Under the pieces are notes generated by a model. It saw only the letters and a list, made by a program, of their open reading frames with translations. It did not search any database and was not told the origin of the DNA. Below, in pieces: positions 15,264 through 26,263 of a stretch of 64,000 nucleotides of DNA (position 1 is the first letter of the stretch; the number at the start of each line of letters is the position of its first letter). The position numbers and the translations under genes are program-made. This stretch comes from Nocardioides sp. (lineage in GTDB: Bacteria; Actinomycetota; Actinomycetes; Propionibacteriales; Nocardioidaceae). The stretch is taken from the NCBI RefSeq assembly GCF_030149505.1, contig NZ_JASBRN010000025.1:1-64000 (forward strand), in the 5' to 3' direction.

Positions 15264-16433
15264 ATGACCCCACCACCCGACACCGCGGACGGGACGTTCG
15301 GCCCCGACCTGGTCGAGGTCTTCGGACCCAGCCAGAGCGACGGCGGCCCCGAGCTGGTGCAGCTCCTGACCCCCGAGGGCGAGCGCGTCCACCACCCGGA
15401 GTTCGACCTCGACTTCTCCGCCGAGCAGATCCGCGGCTTCTACCGCGACATGGTGCTGACCCGGCGCATCGACACCGAGGCCACCGCCCTGCAGCGCCAC
15501 GGCGAGCTCGGCATCTGGGCCCAGCTGCTCGGGCAGGAGGCCGCGCAGATCGGCGCCGGCCGCGCCCTGCGCCCGCAGGACTACGTCTTCCCGACCTACC
15601 GCGAGCACGGCGTCGCCTGGTGCCGCGGCATCGACCCGCTCAAGCTGCTCGGGCTCTTCCGCGGCGTCGACCACGGCTCCTGGGACCCACACGAGTTCAA
15701 CTTCGGGCTCTACACGATCGTCATCGGCGCCCAGACCCTGCACGCCACCGGCTACGCCATGGGCATGCAGCGCGACGGCGTCGTCGGCACCGGTGACGCC
15801 GACCGCGACGCCGCGGTCATCGCGCACTTCGGCGACGGCGCCTCCTCGCAGGGCGACGTCAACGAGGCCTTCATCTTCGCCGCGTCCTACAACGCGCCGG
15901 TCGTCTTCTTCTGCCAGAACAACCAGTGGGCGATCTCGGAGCCGATCGAGCGCCAGACCCGCATCCCGCTCTACCAGCGCGCGCTGGGCTTCGGCTTCCC
16001 GGGCATCCGGGTGGACGGCAACGACGTGCTGGCGACGTACGCCGTCACGCAGGCTGCCCTCCAGCGGGCCCGTGACGGGCAGGGGCCGACCTTCGTCGAG
16101 GCCTACACCTACCGCATGGGTGCGCACACCACGACCGACGACCCGACGCGCTACCGACTCTCCGCCGACGTGGAGTCCTGGAAGCTCAAGGACCCGATCG
16201 CGCGGCTCGAGGTCTACCTGCGCCGCAACGGCCTGGTCGACGACGGGCTGGTCGAGCAGGTCAAGACCGAGGCCGACGAGCTCGGCGCGCACCTGCGGGA
16301 GGGCTGCAAGGCGATGGCCGACCCGAGCCCGATGCGGATGTTCGAGCACGTCTACGCCGAGATCCCCGAGGAGCTGGCCGTGCAGCGCGACGGCTACGCC
16401 GACTACCTCGCGACCTTCGAGGGGGCGCACTGA
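15264..16433 (+). CDS. bkdA: Branched-chain 2-oxoacid dehydrogenase E1 alpha
   Basis: The 389-residue thiamine-diphosphate subunit decarboxylates 2-oxo acids and passes the acyl group to the lipoyl arm of E2. The TPP motif starts at GDGASSQGDVNEA (from residue 190) and ends with CQNNQWAI. The phosphorylation-loop region YRMGAHTTTDDPTRYR is present. Start ATG 15264 is preceded by AAGGAGA at a good distance. It is the first of three genes, with the E1 beta ATG one base after its stop. Substrate is inferred from the E1 alpha/beta plus E2 arrangement with K/Y-type features of actinobacterial Bkd; pyruvate use is possible. Confidence 0.88.
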   Translation: MTPPPDTADGTFGPDLVEVFGPSQSDGGPELVQLLTPEGERVHHPEFDLDFSAEQIRGFYRDMVLTRRIDTEATALQRHGELGIWAQLLGQEAAQIGAGRALRPQDYVFPTYREHGVAWCRGIDPLKLLGLFRGVDHGSWDPHEFNFGLYTIVIGAQTLHATGYAMGMQRDGVVGTGDADRDAAVIAHFGDGASSQGDVNEAFIFAASYNAPVVFFCQNNQWAISEPIERQTRIPLYQRALGFGFPGIRVDGNDVLATYAVTQAALQRARDGQGPTFVEAYTYRMGAHTTTDDPTRYRLSADVESWKLKDPIARLEVYLRRNGLVDDGLVEQVKTEADELGAHLREGCKAMADPSPMRMFEHVYAEIPEELAVQRDGYADYLATFEGAH

Positions 16434-16434
16434 C

Positions 16435-17418
16435 ATGACCGGCACGAAGATCACCCTCGCCAAGGGCCTCAACATGGGCCTGCGCAAGGCGATGGAGGAC
16501 GACCCCAGGGTCCTGCTCATGGGCGAGGACGTCGGCAAGCTCGGCGGCGTCTTCCGCATCACCGACGGCCTGCAGAAGGACTTCGGCGAGGACCGTGTCA
16601 TCGACTCCCCGCTCGCGGAATCCGGCATCGTCGGCACCGCGGTCGGCCTGGCGCTGCGCGGCTACCGCCCGGTGGTGGAGATCCAGTTCGACGGGTTCGT
16701 CTACCCCGCCTACGACCAGATCGTGTGCCAGGTCGCGAAGATGCGCTACCGCTCGGCCGGGCACAGCCCGATGCCGATGGTCATCCGCATCCCCTTCGGT
16801 GGCGGGATCGGCGCGGTCGAGCACCACTCGGAGTCGCCCGAGGCGCAGTTCGCGCACACCCCGGGCCTGAAGGTGGTCGCCTGCTCCAACCCGGTCGACG
16901 GCTACTGGATGATCCAGCAGGCGATCGCCTCCGACGACCCGGTGATCTTCCTGGAGCCCAAGCGGCAGTACCACGCCGAGAAGATGGAGCTCGACGAGTC
17001 GCTCGCCCCACCGCCGCTCTTCACCTCGCGCGTCGCTCGCCGCGGCACCGACGTGACGGTGCTGGCCTACGGCCCGACCGTGCGCACGGCCATGACCGCC
17101 GCGGAGGCCGCAGCCGGCGAGGGCCGCTCGCTCGAGGTCATCGACCTGCGCACGCTCTCCCCGCTCGACATGGGGCCGGTCCTGGAGTCGGTGCGCCGCA
17201 CCGGCCGCTGCGTGGTCGTGCACGAGGCGCACGTCAACCTCGGCCTGGGTGCCGAGCTGGCCGCCCGGGTGACCGAGGAGTGCTTCTACTCCCTGGAGGC
17301 GCCGGTGCTGCGCGTGGGCGGCTTCGACACGCCGTACCCCGCGTCCCGGATCGAGGAGGAGTTCCTCCCCGACCTGGACCGGCTCCTCGACGCCGTCGAC
17401 CGCACGTTCGCCTTCTGA
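16435..17418 (+). CDS. bkdB: Branched-chain 2-oxoacid dehydrogenase E1 beta
   Basis: The 327-residue transketolase-type beta subunit pairs with the upstream alpha subunit to form the E1 heterotetramer. Visible markers are LLMGEDVGKLGGVFRITDGL near the N-terminus, DSPLAESGIVGTAVGLAL, EIQFDGFVYPAYDQI and the C-terminal VVVHEAHVNLGLGAELAARV. Start ATG 16435 follows the E1 alpha stop by one base, so translation is coupled. A repeat element fills most of the 71-bp gap to the E2 gene. Confidence 0.9.
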   Translation: MTGTKITLAKGLNMGLRKAMEDDPRVLLMGEDVGKLGGVFRITDGLQKDFGEDRVIDSPLAESGIVGTAVGLALRGYRPVVEIQFDGFVYPAYDQIVCQVAKMRYRSAGHSPMPMVIRIPFGGGIGAVEHHSESPEAQFAHTPGLKVVACSNPVDGYWMIQQAIASDDPVIFLEPKRQYHAEKMELDESLAPPPLFTSRVARRGTDVTVLAYGPTVRTAMTAAEAAAGEGRSLEVIDLRTLSPLDMGPVLESVRRTGRCVVVHEAHVNLGLGAELAARVTEECFYSLEAPVLRVGGFDTPYPASRIEEEFLPDLDRLLDAVDRTFAF

Positions 17419-17434
17419 GCCCAGCCCCACCGCT

Positions 17435-17470
17435 GGTTGAGGAGGCGCGCCAGCGCCGTCTCGAAACCCG
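17435..17470 (+). repeat. Palindromic repeat copy between E1 beta and E2 genes
   Basis: The 36-bp element begins GGTTGAGGAGGCGCG and ends GTCTCGAAACCCG. It is the intergenic version of the two elements embedded in the E2 coding sequence at 17729-17764 and 18023-18059. Confidence 0.8.
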
Positions 17471-17489
17471 GTGACCGAGAGGAAACCAG

Positions 17490-18959
17490 ATGCCTGAGTA
17501 CAAGCTGCCCGACGTCGGCGAGGGCCTGACCGAGGCCGAGATCGTCGCCTGGCGGGTCAAGGTCGGCGACGTCATCGAGGTCAACGACATCGTCGTGGAC
17601 ATCGAGACCGCGAAGTCGATCGTCGAGCTGCCCTCGCCCTACGCCGGCGAGGTGACCGCCCTGCTCGTGCCCGAGGGGGAGACCGTCCCCGTCGGGACGC
17701 CGATCATCCGGATCGGTGCGGAGGAGGCGGTTGAGGAGGTTGCGCAGCAACCGTCTCGAAACCCCGGAGCCTCCGCCGCGACGCCGACGCCCGAGGCCGA
17801 GATGGAGATCGACCTGTCCAACCCCGCCGCCTCCGGTGGTGGCGAGGGCGAGAGCCTGGTGGGGCGCAACAAGGCCGACCGCGGCCCGACCCGGCGTGCG
17901 CGCCGTGCCGCCCCCGGTGCGGTCGCCGCCAACGCGCAGGCGCAGGCGGCGTTCGAGCCGGGCGCCTCGCCCGCCGTCGACGTCGACGAGCTGCCCGAGC
18001 AGGCGCCACCGGCCCCGTCGGCGGTCGAGGAGGTTGCTCTGCAACCGTCTCGAGACCCCGAGCCCGCCGCCGTACGCGCCCTGGCGAAGCCGCCGGTCCG
18101 CAAGCTGGCCAAGGACCTCGGGGTCGACCTGACCTCGCTGGCCGGCGCCGGGCCCGCGGGCTCGGTGACCCGGGACCAGGTGCAGGCCGCGGCCGCCGGG
18201 ACGTCATCCGGAGGGGACGTCCGTCCGGTCGCAGCGCATGACGTCCCGCGGGCGGCCGGCGCCCGCGAGACCCGCGAGCCGATCAAGGGCGTGCGCAAGA
18301 TGATGGCGCAGGCGATGGTGTCCTCGGCGTACTCCGCGCCCCACGTCACCGAGTGGGTCACCGTCGACGCGACCCGCACCGTGGAGCTGGTGGAGCGGCT
18401 GCGCTCGCACCGCGAGTTCCGCGACGTGAAGGTCAGCCCGCTGCTGGTGCTGGCGAAGGCGTGCCTGCTGGCGATCCGGCGTACGCCGGAGATCAACTCG
18501 TTCTGGGACGAGGCGGCCCAGGAGGTCGTGCTCAAGCACTACGTCAACCTCGGCATCGCTGCCGCGACGCCGCGCGGGCTGGTCGTGCCCAACGTCAAGG
18601 ACGCCGACGCGATGACCCTGCGCGAGCTCGCCGAGGCGCTCGGCGAGCTGACGACGACCGCGAAGGAGGGCCGCACCCAGCCGGCCGACATGAGCGGCGG
18701 GTCGTTCACGATCACCAACGTGGGCGTCTTCGGCGTCGACGCCGGCACGCCGATCATCAACCCGGGCGAGTCCGCGATCCTGTGCTTCGGCTCGATCACG
18801 AAGAAGCCGTGGGTGGTGGACGACGAGATCGTCGTGCGGCACGTCACGACCCTGGCGCTCTCGTTCGACCACCGGCACGTGGACGGGGAGAAGGGGTCGC
18901 GGTTCCTCGCCGACGTCGCCTCGATCCTCGAGGACCCGGCCTCGGCGCTGCTGTTCTGA
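17490..18959 (+). CDS. bkdC: Dihydrolipoamide acyltransferase E2 of branched-chain 2-oxoacid dehydrogenase
   Basis: The 489-residue core subunit carries one lipoyl domain (residues 1-76, lipoyl lysine K42 in DIETAKSIV), a long Ala/Pro linker, a peripheral-subunit-binding domain (near 190-235, VRKLAKDLGVDLTSLAGAGP) and the acyltransferase domain ending in the catalytic DHRHVDG (about 460-466). The linker contains two copies of an intergenic repeat in the same frame, encoding VEEVAQQPSRNP (about 80-91) and VEEVALQPSRDP (about 178-189). The E3 gene is not in the window. A strong hairpin follows the stop. Confidence 0.92.
   Translation: MPEYKLPDVGEGLTEAEIVAWRVKVGDVIEVNDIVVDIETAKSIVELPSPYAGEVTALLVPEGETVPVGTPIIRIGAEEAVEEVAQQPSRNPGASAATPTPEAEMEIDLSNPAASGGGEGESLVGRNKADRGPTRRARRAAPGAVAANAQAQAAFEPGASPAVDVDELPEQAPPAPSAVEEVALQPSRDPEPAAVRALAKPPVRKLAKDLGVDLTSLAGAGPAGSVTRDQVQAAAAGTSSGGDVRPVAAHDVPRAAGARETREPIKGVRKMMAQAMVSSAYSAPHVTEWVTVDATRTVELVERLRSHREFRDVKVSPLLVLAKACLLAIRRTPEINSFWDEAAQEVVLKHYVNLGIAAATPRGLVVPNVKDADAMTLRELAEALGELTTTAKEGRTQPADMSGGSFTITNVGVFGVDAGTPIINPGESAILCFGSITKKPWVVDDEIVVRHVTTLALSFDHRHVDGEKGSRFLADVASILEDPASALLF
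17729..17764 (+). repeat. Palindromic repeat copy 1 inside the E2 linker (in frame)
   Basis: Starts GGTTGAGGAGGTTGCG and ends CGTCTCGAAACCCC; the arms pair through GGTTGC/GCAACC. It is read in frame as VEEVAQQPSRNP within the flexible linker after the lipoyl domain. Confidence 0.85.
18023..18059 (+). repeat. Palindromic repeat copy 2 inside the E2 linker (in frame)
   Basis: Starts GGTCGAGGAGGTTGC and ends CGTCTCGAGACCCC. It differs from copy 1 at a few positions but is in the same orientation and frame, reading VEEVALQPSRDP just before the subunit-binding domain. Confidence 0.85.
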
Positions 18960-18962
18960 GGT

Positions 18963-19011
18963 GACTCGTGCGGGTCAGCGTGCGCCCTGACGCGCGCTGA
19001 CCCGCACGAGT
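18963..19011 (+). terminator. Long perfect hairpin after the E2 gene
   Basis: GACTCGTGCGGGTCAGCG (18963-18980) is perfectly complementary to 18994-19011, with a 13-base loop. It begins 4 bases after the bkdC stop and lies upstream of the next plus-strand operon, so it probably terminates the bkd transcript. Confidence 0.7.
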
Positions 19012-19122
19012 CGGTCGCCCGCGGGACGAAAGACCTCAGGTCGGCCACCGCTGGGCCGATCTCACTTCTCATGAGGGTCCGCCTTCCCTAGGTTCCACGC
19101 GGACCCGGAGAGGGGTGTCACC

Positions 19123-19698
19123 ATGCGCAACTCGATCAAGGCCGCGCTCGCCGCGACCACCGGGGCCGCACTGCTGCTCGGGGGTGCGGGGTCGCTGGCC
19201 TACTGGCAGGACGTCGAGACCGAGACCGGTGACACCGTCACGACCGGCGTCCTGGACGTGACGGCGCCCGACTGTGAGGACGGCTGGGTCGACGAGACCG
19301 CCGACCTCGTGGACTTCTCGAACTATCTCGTGGTGCCCGGAGAGGTCTTCACGCAGCAGTGCACGTTCACCTTCGCCGCGACCGGCGACAACCTGTCCGC
19401 GGACATCGGTCTGGTCGCCCCGAGCGCGCTGACCGGGACGCTGGCGGGTGAACTGACCTACACGGCCACCTACACGTGGGACGGGGGTGCGCCGGTCGCG
19501 CTGGACGACGCCGCGGTCGCGACGATCACTAACGTCAACAACGGCGACACCCTGGTCATCGACATGGAGATCGAGCTCCCGTTCGGTGTCGCCGTCGACA
19601 ACGGCAGCAACAACGGCGCGGAGTTCGGCGCCGGAACGCTGCAGGCCGTCGTTGAGGACGTCGTCGTCACGGTGACCCAGACCGACCCCAACCCGTAA
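19123..19698 (+). CDS. SipW-dependent-type exported protein (alternate signal-mediated, TasA/camelysin-like)
   Basis: The 191-residue protein has an N-terminal hydrophobic segment followed by SLAYWQDVETETGDTVTTGVLDV. This W-x-D-containing, G-x-L-D-ending pattern marks proteins cleaved by SipW-type peptidases (alternate signal-mediated exported protein families). The mature part is acidic and Thr/Val-rich, compatible with a beta-rich fibre subunit as in TasA. A cell-surface role is inferred. It is the first gene of a four-gene operon, 4 bp before the peptidase gene. Confidence 0.8.
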   Translation: MRNSIKAALAATTGAALLLGGAGSLAYWQDVETETGDTVTTGVLDVTAPDCEDGWVDETADLVDFSNYLVVPGEVFTQQCTFTFAATGDNLSADIGLVAPSALTGTLAGELTYTATYTWDGGAPVALDDAAVATITNVNNGDTLVIDMEIELPFGVAVDNGSNNGAEFGAGTLQAVVEDVVVTVTQTDPNP

Positions 19699-19702
19699 GC
19701 CG

Positions 19703-20374
19703 ATGGCGCGCCAGCTCGTGCGCGCCGTCTCCTGGGTGGTCCTCCTGGGGGCGACGGCGCTGGTGACGCTCGCGGTGCTCGTGCCGCGGGTGGCCGGCGC
19801 GACGCCGTACACGGTGCTCACCGGTTCGATGAGCCCGGCGTACCCCGCCGGCACGCTCGTCGTGGTGCGCCCGGTCGCGCTCGCCGACGTGCGCGTCGGG
19901 GACGTGGTGACCTACCAGCTGCGCAGCGGCGAGCCGACCGTCGCGACGCACCGCGTCGTCGGTGTCGGCTGGACCGCGGACGGCGAGAAGGTGCTCACGA
20001 CCCGCGGCGACGCCAACTCCGTGGCGGACGCGGAGCCGGTGCGCGAGGTCCAGCTGCGGGGCGAGGTCTGGTACTCGCTGCCCTGGGTGGGCCGGCTCAA
20101 CGTCCTGCTCTCCCCGGACCAGCACCAGCTGCTGGTGCAGCTCGCAGCCGGGGGGCTCTTCCTGTACGCCGCGGTGCTGCTGCTGCGCGGGTGGCGGTCG
20201 GACCCAGGCCACACGCCGGCACGGCACCCGGCCGAGCACGGGTTGCCGCACGTGTCGTCGCTCCGGGCTCGGGGCCTGCTGGTCACGCCGCCTGGCCGTC
20301 ACGTCGGGTCGCAGCACGACGAGAGTGACGCGGCCCCGGCAACGGCCGCGGCTTCGGAAGAGGTGTCGGCATGA
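19703..20374 (+). CDS. Signal peptidase I, SipW type
   Basis: The 223-residue membrane protease has an N-terminal helix (about 8-32), the catalytic Ser S42 in TGSMSPAYPAG, the second catalytic residue as His H83 in ATHRVVGVG (Ser-His dyad, as in SipW/archaeal/ER enzymes rather than Ser-Lys), and a second helix near 150-168. The C-terminal tail of about 50 residues is hydrophilic. It is sandwiched between its probable substrates; the next gene overlaps its stop by 4 bp (ATGA), indicating coupling. Confidence 0.88.
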   Translation: MARQLVRAVSWVVLLGATALVTLAVLVPRVAGATPYTVLTGSMSPAYPAGTLVVVRPVALADVRVGDVVTYQLRSGEPTVATHRVVGVGWTADGEKVLTTRGDANSVADAEPVREVQLRGEVWYSLPWVGRLNVLLSPDQHQLLVQLAAGGLFLYAAVLLLRGWRSDPGHTPARHPAEHGLPHVSSLRARGLLVTPPGRHVGSQHDESDAAPATAAASEEVSA

Positions 20375-21033
20375 GCGGCCGGCACGCGGCGCCGCGACGT
20401 GCTGAGCCGCGGCGGCCTGCCCGTAGGGGCGCTGCGTCCCGTCGTACCGCACCTCGGCCGACGCGGCCGTGGACGCCGGTCGTCGTCGCCCTCGTCGGGG
20501 CGCTGGGGCTGGTGGGGGGACTCGGGACGCAGGCGTACTGGAACGACGTCGAGACGGTCGCCGGCGCCACGGTCACCTCGGGGTCGCTGGACCTGCTGGT
20601 GGAGGGTGAGCAGAGCTACACCTGGACAGCGCTCGACCTCCTGAACATCGCGCCCGGAGAGAGCACGGCCAAGGTGCTCACACTCAACAACGCCGGCACG
20701 ACTCCCTTCACGGTCTCCATCACCGCCTCCGCGACGGCCTCCGTCGTGGCCCTCCGCGATGCCATGCGGGTCACGGTGGTGCCGGCAGGGACCGTCAGCC
20801 AGACCAGCGCGGTCTACCCGCGGGCGGAGAGCTGCACGGGCACCGCATCCTTCGGTCCGGCAGCCCTGACCGGCTCCGAGACCACTGTCCTGACCGAGAG
20901 CGATGTCGTCGACCCATGGGACTCGCTGACGATCTGCGTGCGGCTACATCTTGACCTCGCCGCGGACAACTCCACCAAGTCCAGTACGTACACCCCCACC
21001 TTCACCATTACCGCGACCCAGGTGGCGCCGTGA
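20371..21033 (+). CDS. SipW-dependent-type exported protein
   Basis: The 220-residue protein has an unusually long, Arg-rich cytoplasmic N-terminus (about 32 residues) before the hydrophobic helix, then LGTQAYWNDVETVAGATVTSG, the same signal type as the first gene. The mature region (DLLNIAPGESTAKVLTLNNAGTTPFTVSI) resembles the beta-sandwich of camelysin/TasA-like proteins. It contains two cysteines (SCTGTAS, TICVRL). It overlaps the peptidase gene by 4 bp and the next gene by 4 bp. Confidence 0.78.
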   Translation: MSGRHAAPRRAEPRRPARRGAASRRTAPRPTRPWTPVVVALVGALGLVGGLGTQAYWNDVETVAGATVTSGSLDLLVEGEQSYTWTALDLLNIAPGESTAKVLTLNNAGTTPFTVSITASATASVVALRDAMRVTVVPAGTVSQTSAVYPRAESCTGTASFGPAALTGSETTVLTESDVVDPWDSLTICVRLHLDLAADNSTKSSTYTPTFTITATQVAP

Positions 21034-21482
21034 GGCGGGCTGCGGCGGTCGGCGTGATGGCGGCCGTGGTGCTGGCTGGCACCTCACCAGCGGCAGGGAC
21101 ATGGAGCGACGTATCGACCGTGACGGGAACGCCCGTCTCCTCCGGTTCGCTCCAGGCCCCCGTGCTGACCTGCCAGAGCGTTGACGTGCTCGGGGCACTG
21201 GGCCTGCGCCTGCTCACCAAGGTCGTGCTCACCTGGACGGCGTCGACGAGCCCTACGCTTCTCGACTACACGGCCCAGGTCGTGTCTCCGGGGACCCGCA
21301 ACCTCGCGGTGACGTCCAACGGTTCGACCAGGTCGACAGAGATCACCCCGGACATCCTCACTGGCCTCCTCGGTGGCACTGTCACAGTCCGAGTGCAGGC
21401 GAGGTTGGCGAACAGCAACTGGGCCGCCTCGACGGACCGAAACGTGACGTACGACGTCCTGGGCCTGCGCGTGAGCTGCTGA
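21030..21482 (+). CDS. Small exported protein of the SipW operon
   Basis: The 150-residue protein starts at GTG 21030, overlapping the preceding stop. A signal-like helix (residues 5-22) is followed by GTWSDVSTVTGTPVSSGSLQ, a weaker version of the operon's signal pattern. The remainder is a beta-rich stretch with two cysteines, one at the very C-terminus (VSC). It is probably the third substrate of the peptidase, perhaps an anchor or minor subunit, which is inference from the operon. Confidence 0.65.
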   Translation: MRRAAAVGVMAAVVLAGTSPAAGTWSDVSTVTGTPVSSGSLQAPVLTCQSVDVLGALGLRLLTKVVLTWTASTSPTLLDYTAQVVSPGTRNLAVTSNGSTRSTEITPDILTGLLGGTVTVRVQARLANSNWAASTDRNVTYDVLGLRVSC

Positions 21483-22325
21483 TCACCCCAGGTCGACCGG
21501 GCCGACCTCCCAGCCCTGGGGCGCCATCGGGTGCAGCATCGCGTCGGTGCCGCCGTCGATGAACAGGCACGCGCCGACGATGTTGGTCGCCTCGGGCCCG
21601 AGCAGGAAGCAGATCGGGCCGGCCACCTCCTCGGCGCGGCCGGTGCGGCCGATCGCGGTGGGGTAGGCGTCGATGGCGGTGCCGAGCAGCGGGTCGGCCC
21701 GCATCTGCTCGACCATCGCGGTCTCGGTCGCGCCGGGGGCGACGGAGTTGAGCCGGATGCCCGCGCCGGCCCACTCCGGCTTCACGCCCTCGCGGCGGGC
21801 CCACCAGGCCAGGCCGGCCTTGCTGGAGGGGTAGACCATGACCGAGTCGACCTTCGCGGCCTCGACCCGGGCCGCGGCCTCGTCGCCGCGCAGGCAGGCC
21901 TCGACGGTGGGGACGTTCCAGCCGGGCATGCCGGTGATCGAGTTGCTGGCCAGGAACACGACCGCCGCGTCGCCGTCGCGCTCCGCGGCCGCGTGCAGCT
22001 GCGGGTGCAGCCCGGTCACCATCGCGACGGCCCCGAAGAAGTTCACCGACACCACCAGGTCGCCCGGCACGCCCGTGCGACCCGCCAGCCCCGCCGCCGG
22101 CACCAGCCCGTGGACCACGTCGGTCAGCGCCTGCACCCCGGCGACCGCGGCCGCCCGGCCCTCCGGCGTACCCAGGTCGGCGGCCACGTCGACGCCCTCG
22201 CCCTCGCGCAGGTCGACCCCGATGACCCGGTGCCCCCGCTCGCGCAGCATCGACGCCGTCGCCCTGCCGATCCCTGAGGCAGCTCCGGTGACGACGTGGG
22301 TGCGCGGGCTCGTGGGGGCGGTCAT
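21483..22325 (-). CDS. Short-chain dehydrogenase/reductase
   Basis: The 280-residue Rossmann enzyme has the cofactor motif TGAASGIGRA (about 13-22) and the catalytic YPSSKAG Tyr-x3-Lys. The C-terminus reads VGACLFIDGGTDA, as in classical SDRs. The segment VEACLRGDEAAARVEAAKVDS before the active site is longer than usual and resembles 3-alpha-hydroxysteroid-type SDRs. The substrate is unknown. Its stop codon is directly next to the stop of the SipW operon, with no room for a separate terminator. Confidence 0.85.
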   Translation of the reverse strand: MTAPTSPRTHVVTGAASGIGRATASMLRERGHRVIGVDLREGEGVDVAADLGTPEGRAAAVAGVQALTDVVHGLVPAAGLAGRTGVPGDLVVSVNFFGAVAMVTGLHPQLHAAAERDGDAAVVFLASNSITGMPGWNVPTVEACLRGDEAAARVEAAKVDSVMVYPSSKAGLAWWARREGVKPEWAGAGIRLNSVAPGATETAMVEQMRADPLLGTAIDAYPTAIGRTGRAEEVAGPICFLLGPEATNIVGACLFIDGGTDAMLHPMAPQGWEVGPVDLG

Positions 22326-22389
22326 GCGCGGGACTGTAATGCGTTCTAGTCGTCGGGCGACCCCGGGCGACCCGCTCAGCGGGAGCGGC

Positions 22390-23252
22390 TCAGCTCAGCA
22401 CGTCCTTGCGCGCGAAGAGCACGAACCCGAGCGCCGTGAACCCGACGGCGTAGACCAGCGACCACAGCGTCCCGTCGACCAGGTCGTCCCAGACGACGTC
22501 CTGGCGCAGCAGCCCGAACCACGCGGAGGCGTCGTGGAGGGGCAGGGCGTTGCGCAAGGAGCCGAGGTTCTCGATCTGGTCGAGGATCGCGCTGACGATC
22601 GTGACCAGGACCGCCCCGCCGACCGCGGCGAGCGGGGCGTCGGTGCGCACCCCGAGGCAGAAGGCGATGGCGCCGACGGGGAGCAGGATGACGACGAGGT
22701 ACGCCGCGATCAGCGCGATCCGGCCGGCGAAGGTCCCCCACTCCAGGGTGCTGCCGTCGAGGCCGGTGAACGCATCGGCCCCGTAGAAGACCAGCCCCAC
22801 CAGCAGCGACCAGCCGATCAGCACCACGACAGCGAGCGCCGTGCTGACCAGGCCGATCACGAGCTTGGTCGCCAGCAGCCGGGAGCGCGGGACCGGCGCG
22901 ACCAGGAGGTAGCGCAACGTCGACCACGACGCCTCCGAGGGCAGCGAGTCGCCCACGAAGAGCGCCGCGACCACCAGGAGCAGGAACGAGGCCGAGACCG
23001 CGGTGGTGAAGACGGCGAAGTTGGCCGCGCCGCTGGTCGCGAGGTCGACGAACCGGTCGTCCCCGCCACCGCCGTCGCCGTCGCCCAGTGCGAACGCGCC
23101 GACGATGATCAACGGCAGGGCAAGGAGGAGGCCGAAGGTCCACAGGGTCCGGCGCCGGCGCAGCTGCCGGCCGGTCTCGGCGCTCAGGGTCAGCGGCCGC
23201 CCGGGGAGCCTCGTCGCGGCGGGGGCGGCGGTCGGGATCGGGGTCGGAGTGC

Positions 23253-23256
<4 letters not shown>
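22390..23256 (-). CDS. ABC transporter permease (ABC-2 type)
   Basis: The 288-residue membrane protein has six predicted helices: one near 40-58, a large extracytoplasmic loop with an acidic Gly-rich stretch (GDGDGGGGDD), then pairs up to FTALGFVLFARKD at the end. It is an ABC-2 permease of the kind that pairs with a separate ATPase. ATG 23256 overlaps the upstream fusion gene by 4 bp, so the partner ATPase is almost certainly the C-terminal domain of that protein. Transported substrate is unknown. Confidence 0.85.
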
Positions 23257-26090
<2,834 letters not shown>

Positions 26091-26113
26091 GGGGCCAGTC
26101 AACCGGGTGGGGG

Positions 26114-26260
26114 CAAGGTTTGTCGGCCGGCCGATAGAACGTGCGCTCCGGTTGGGTGGCCGCGTCGCAAGGTTCGTCGGCCGGCCGACAGACCTTGCGG
26201 TGGGCCGCTGGACCTTTGTCGTCCAACCCCAGGGTTTGTCGGCCGGCCGATGAACCTTGC
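26114..26260. repeat. Three palindromic GGTTTGTCGG-type repeats between genes
   Basis: Copies at 26114-26144, 26167-26198 and 26231-26260 share the core GTTTGTCGGCCGGCCGA with arms AAGG/CCTT. They fill the 173-bp gap between the carboxyltransferase stop and the fusion-gene start. A related version with a GTA centre occurs at 59749-59780 and 59811-59843. The promoter for the fusion gene must lie here or in the carboxyltransferase gene. Confidence 0.75.
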
Positions 26261-26263
26261 CGC

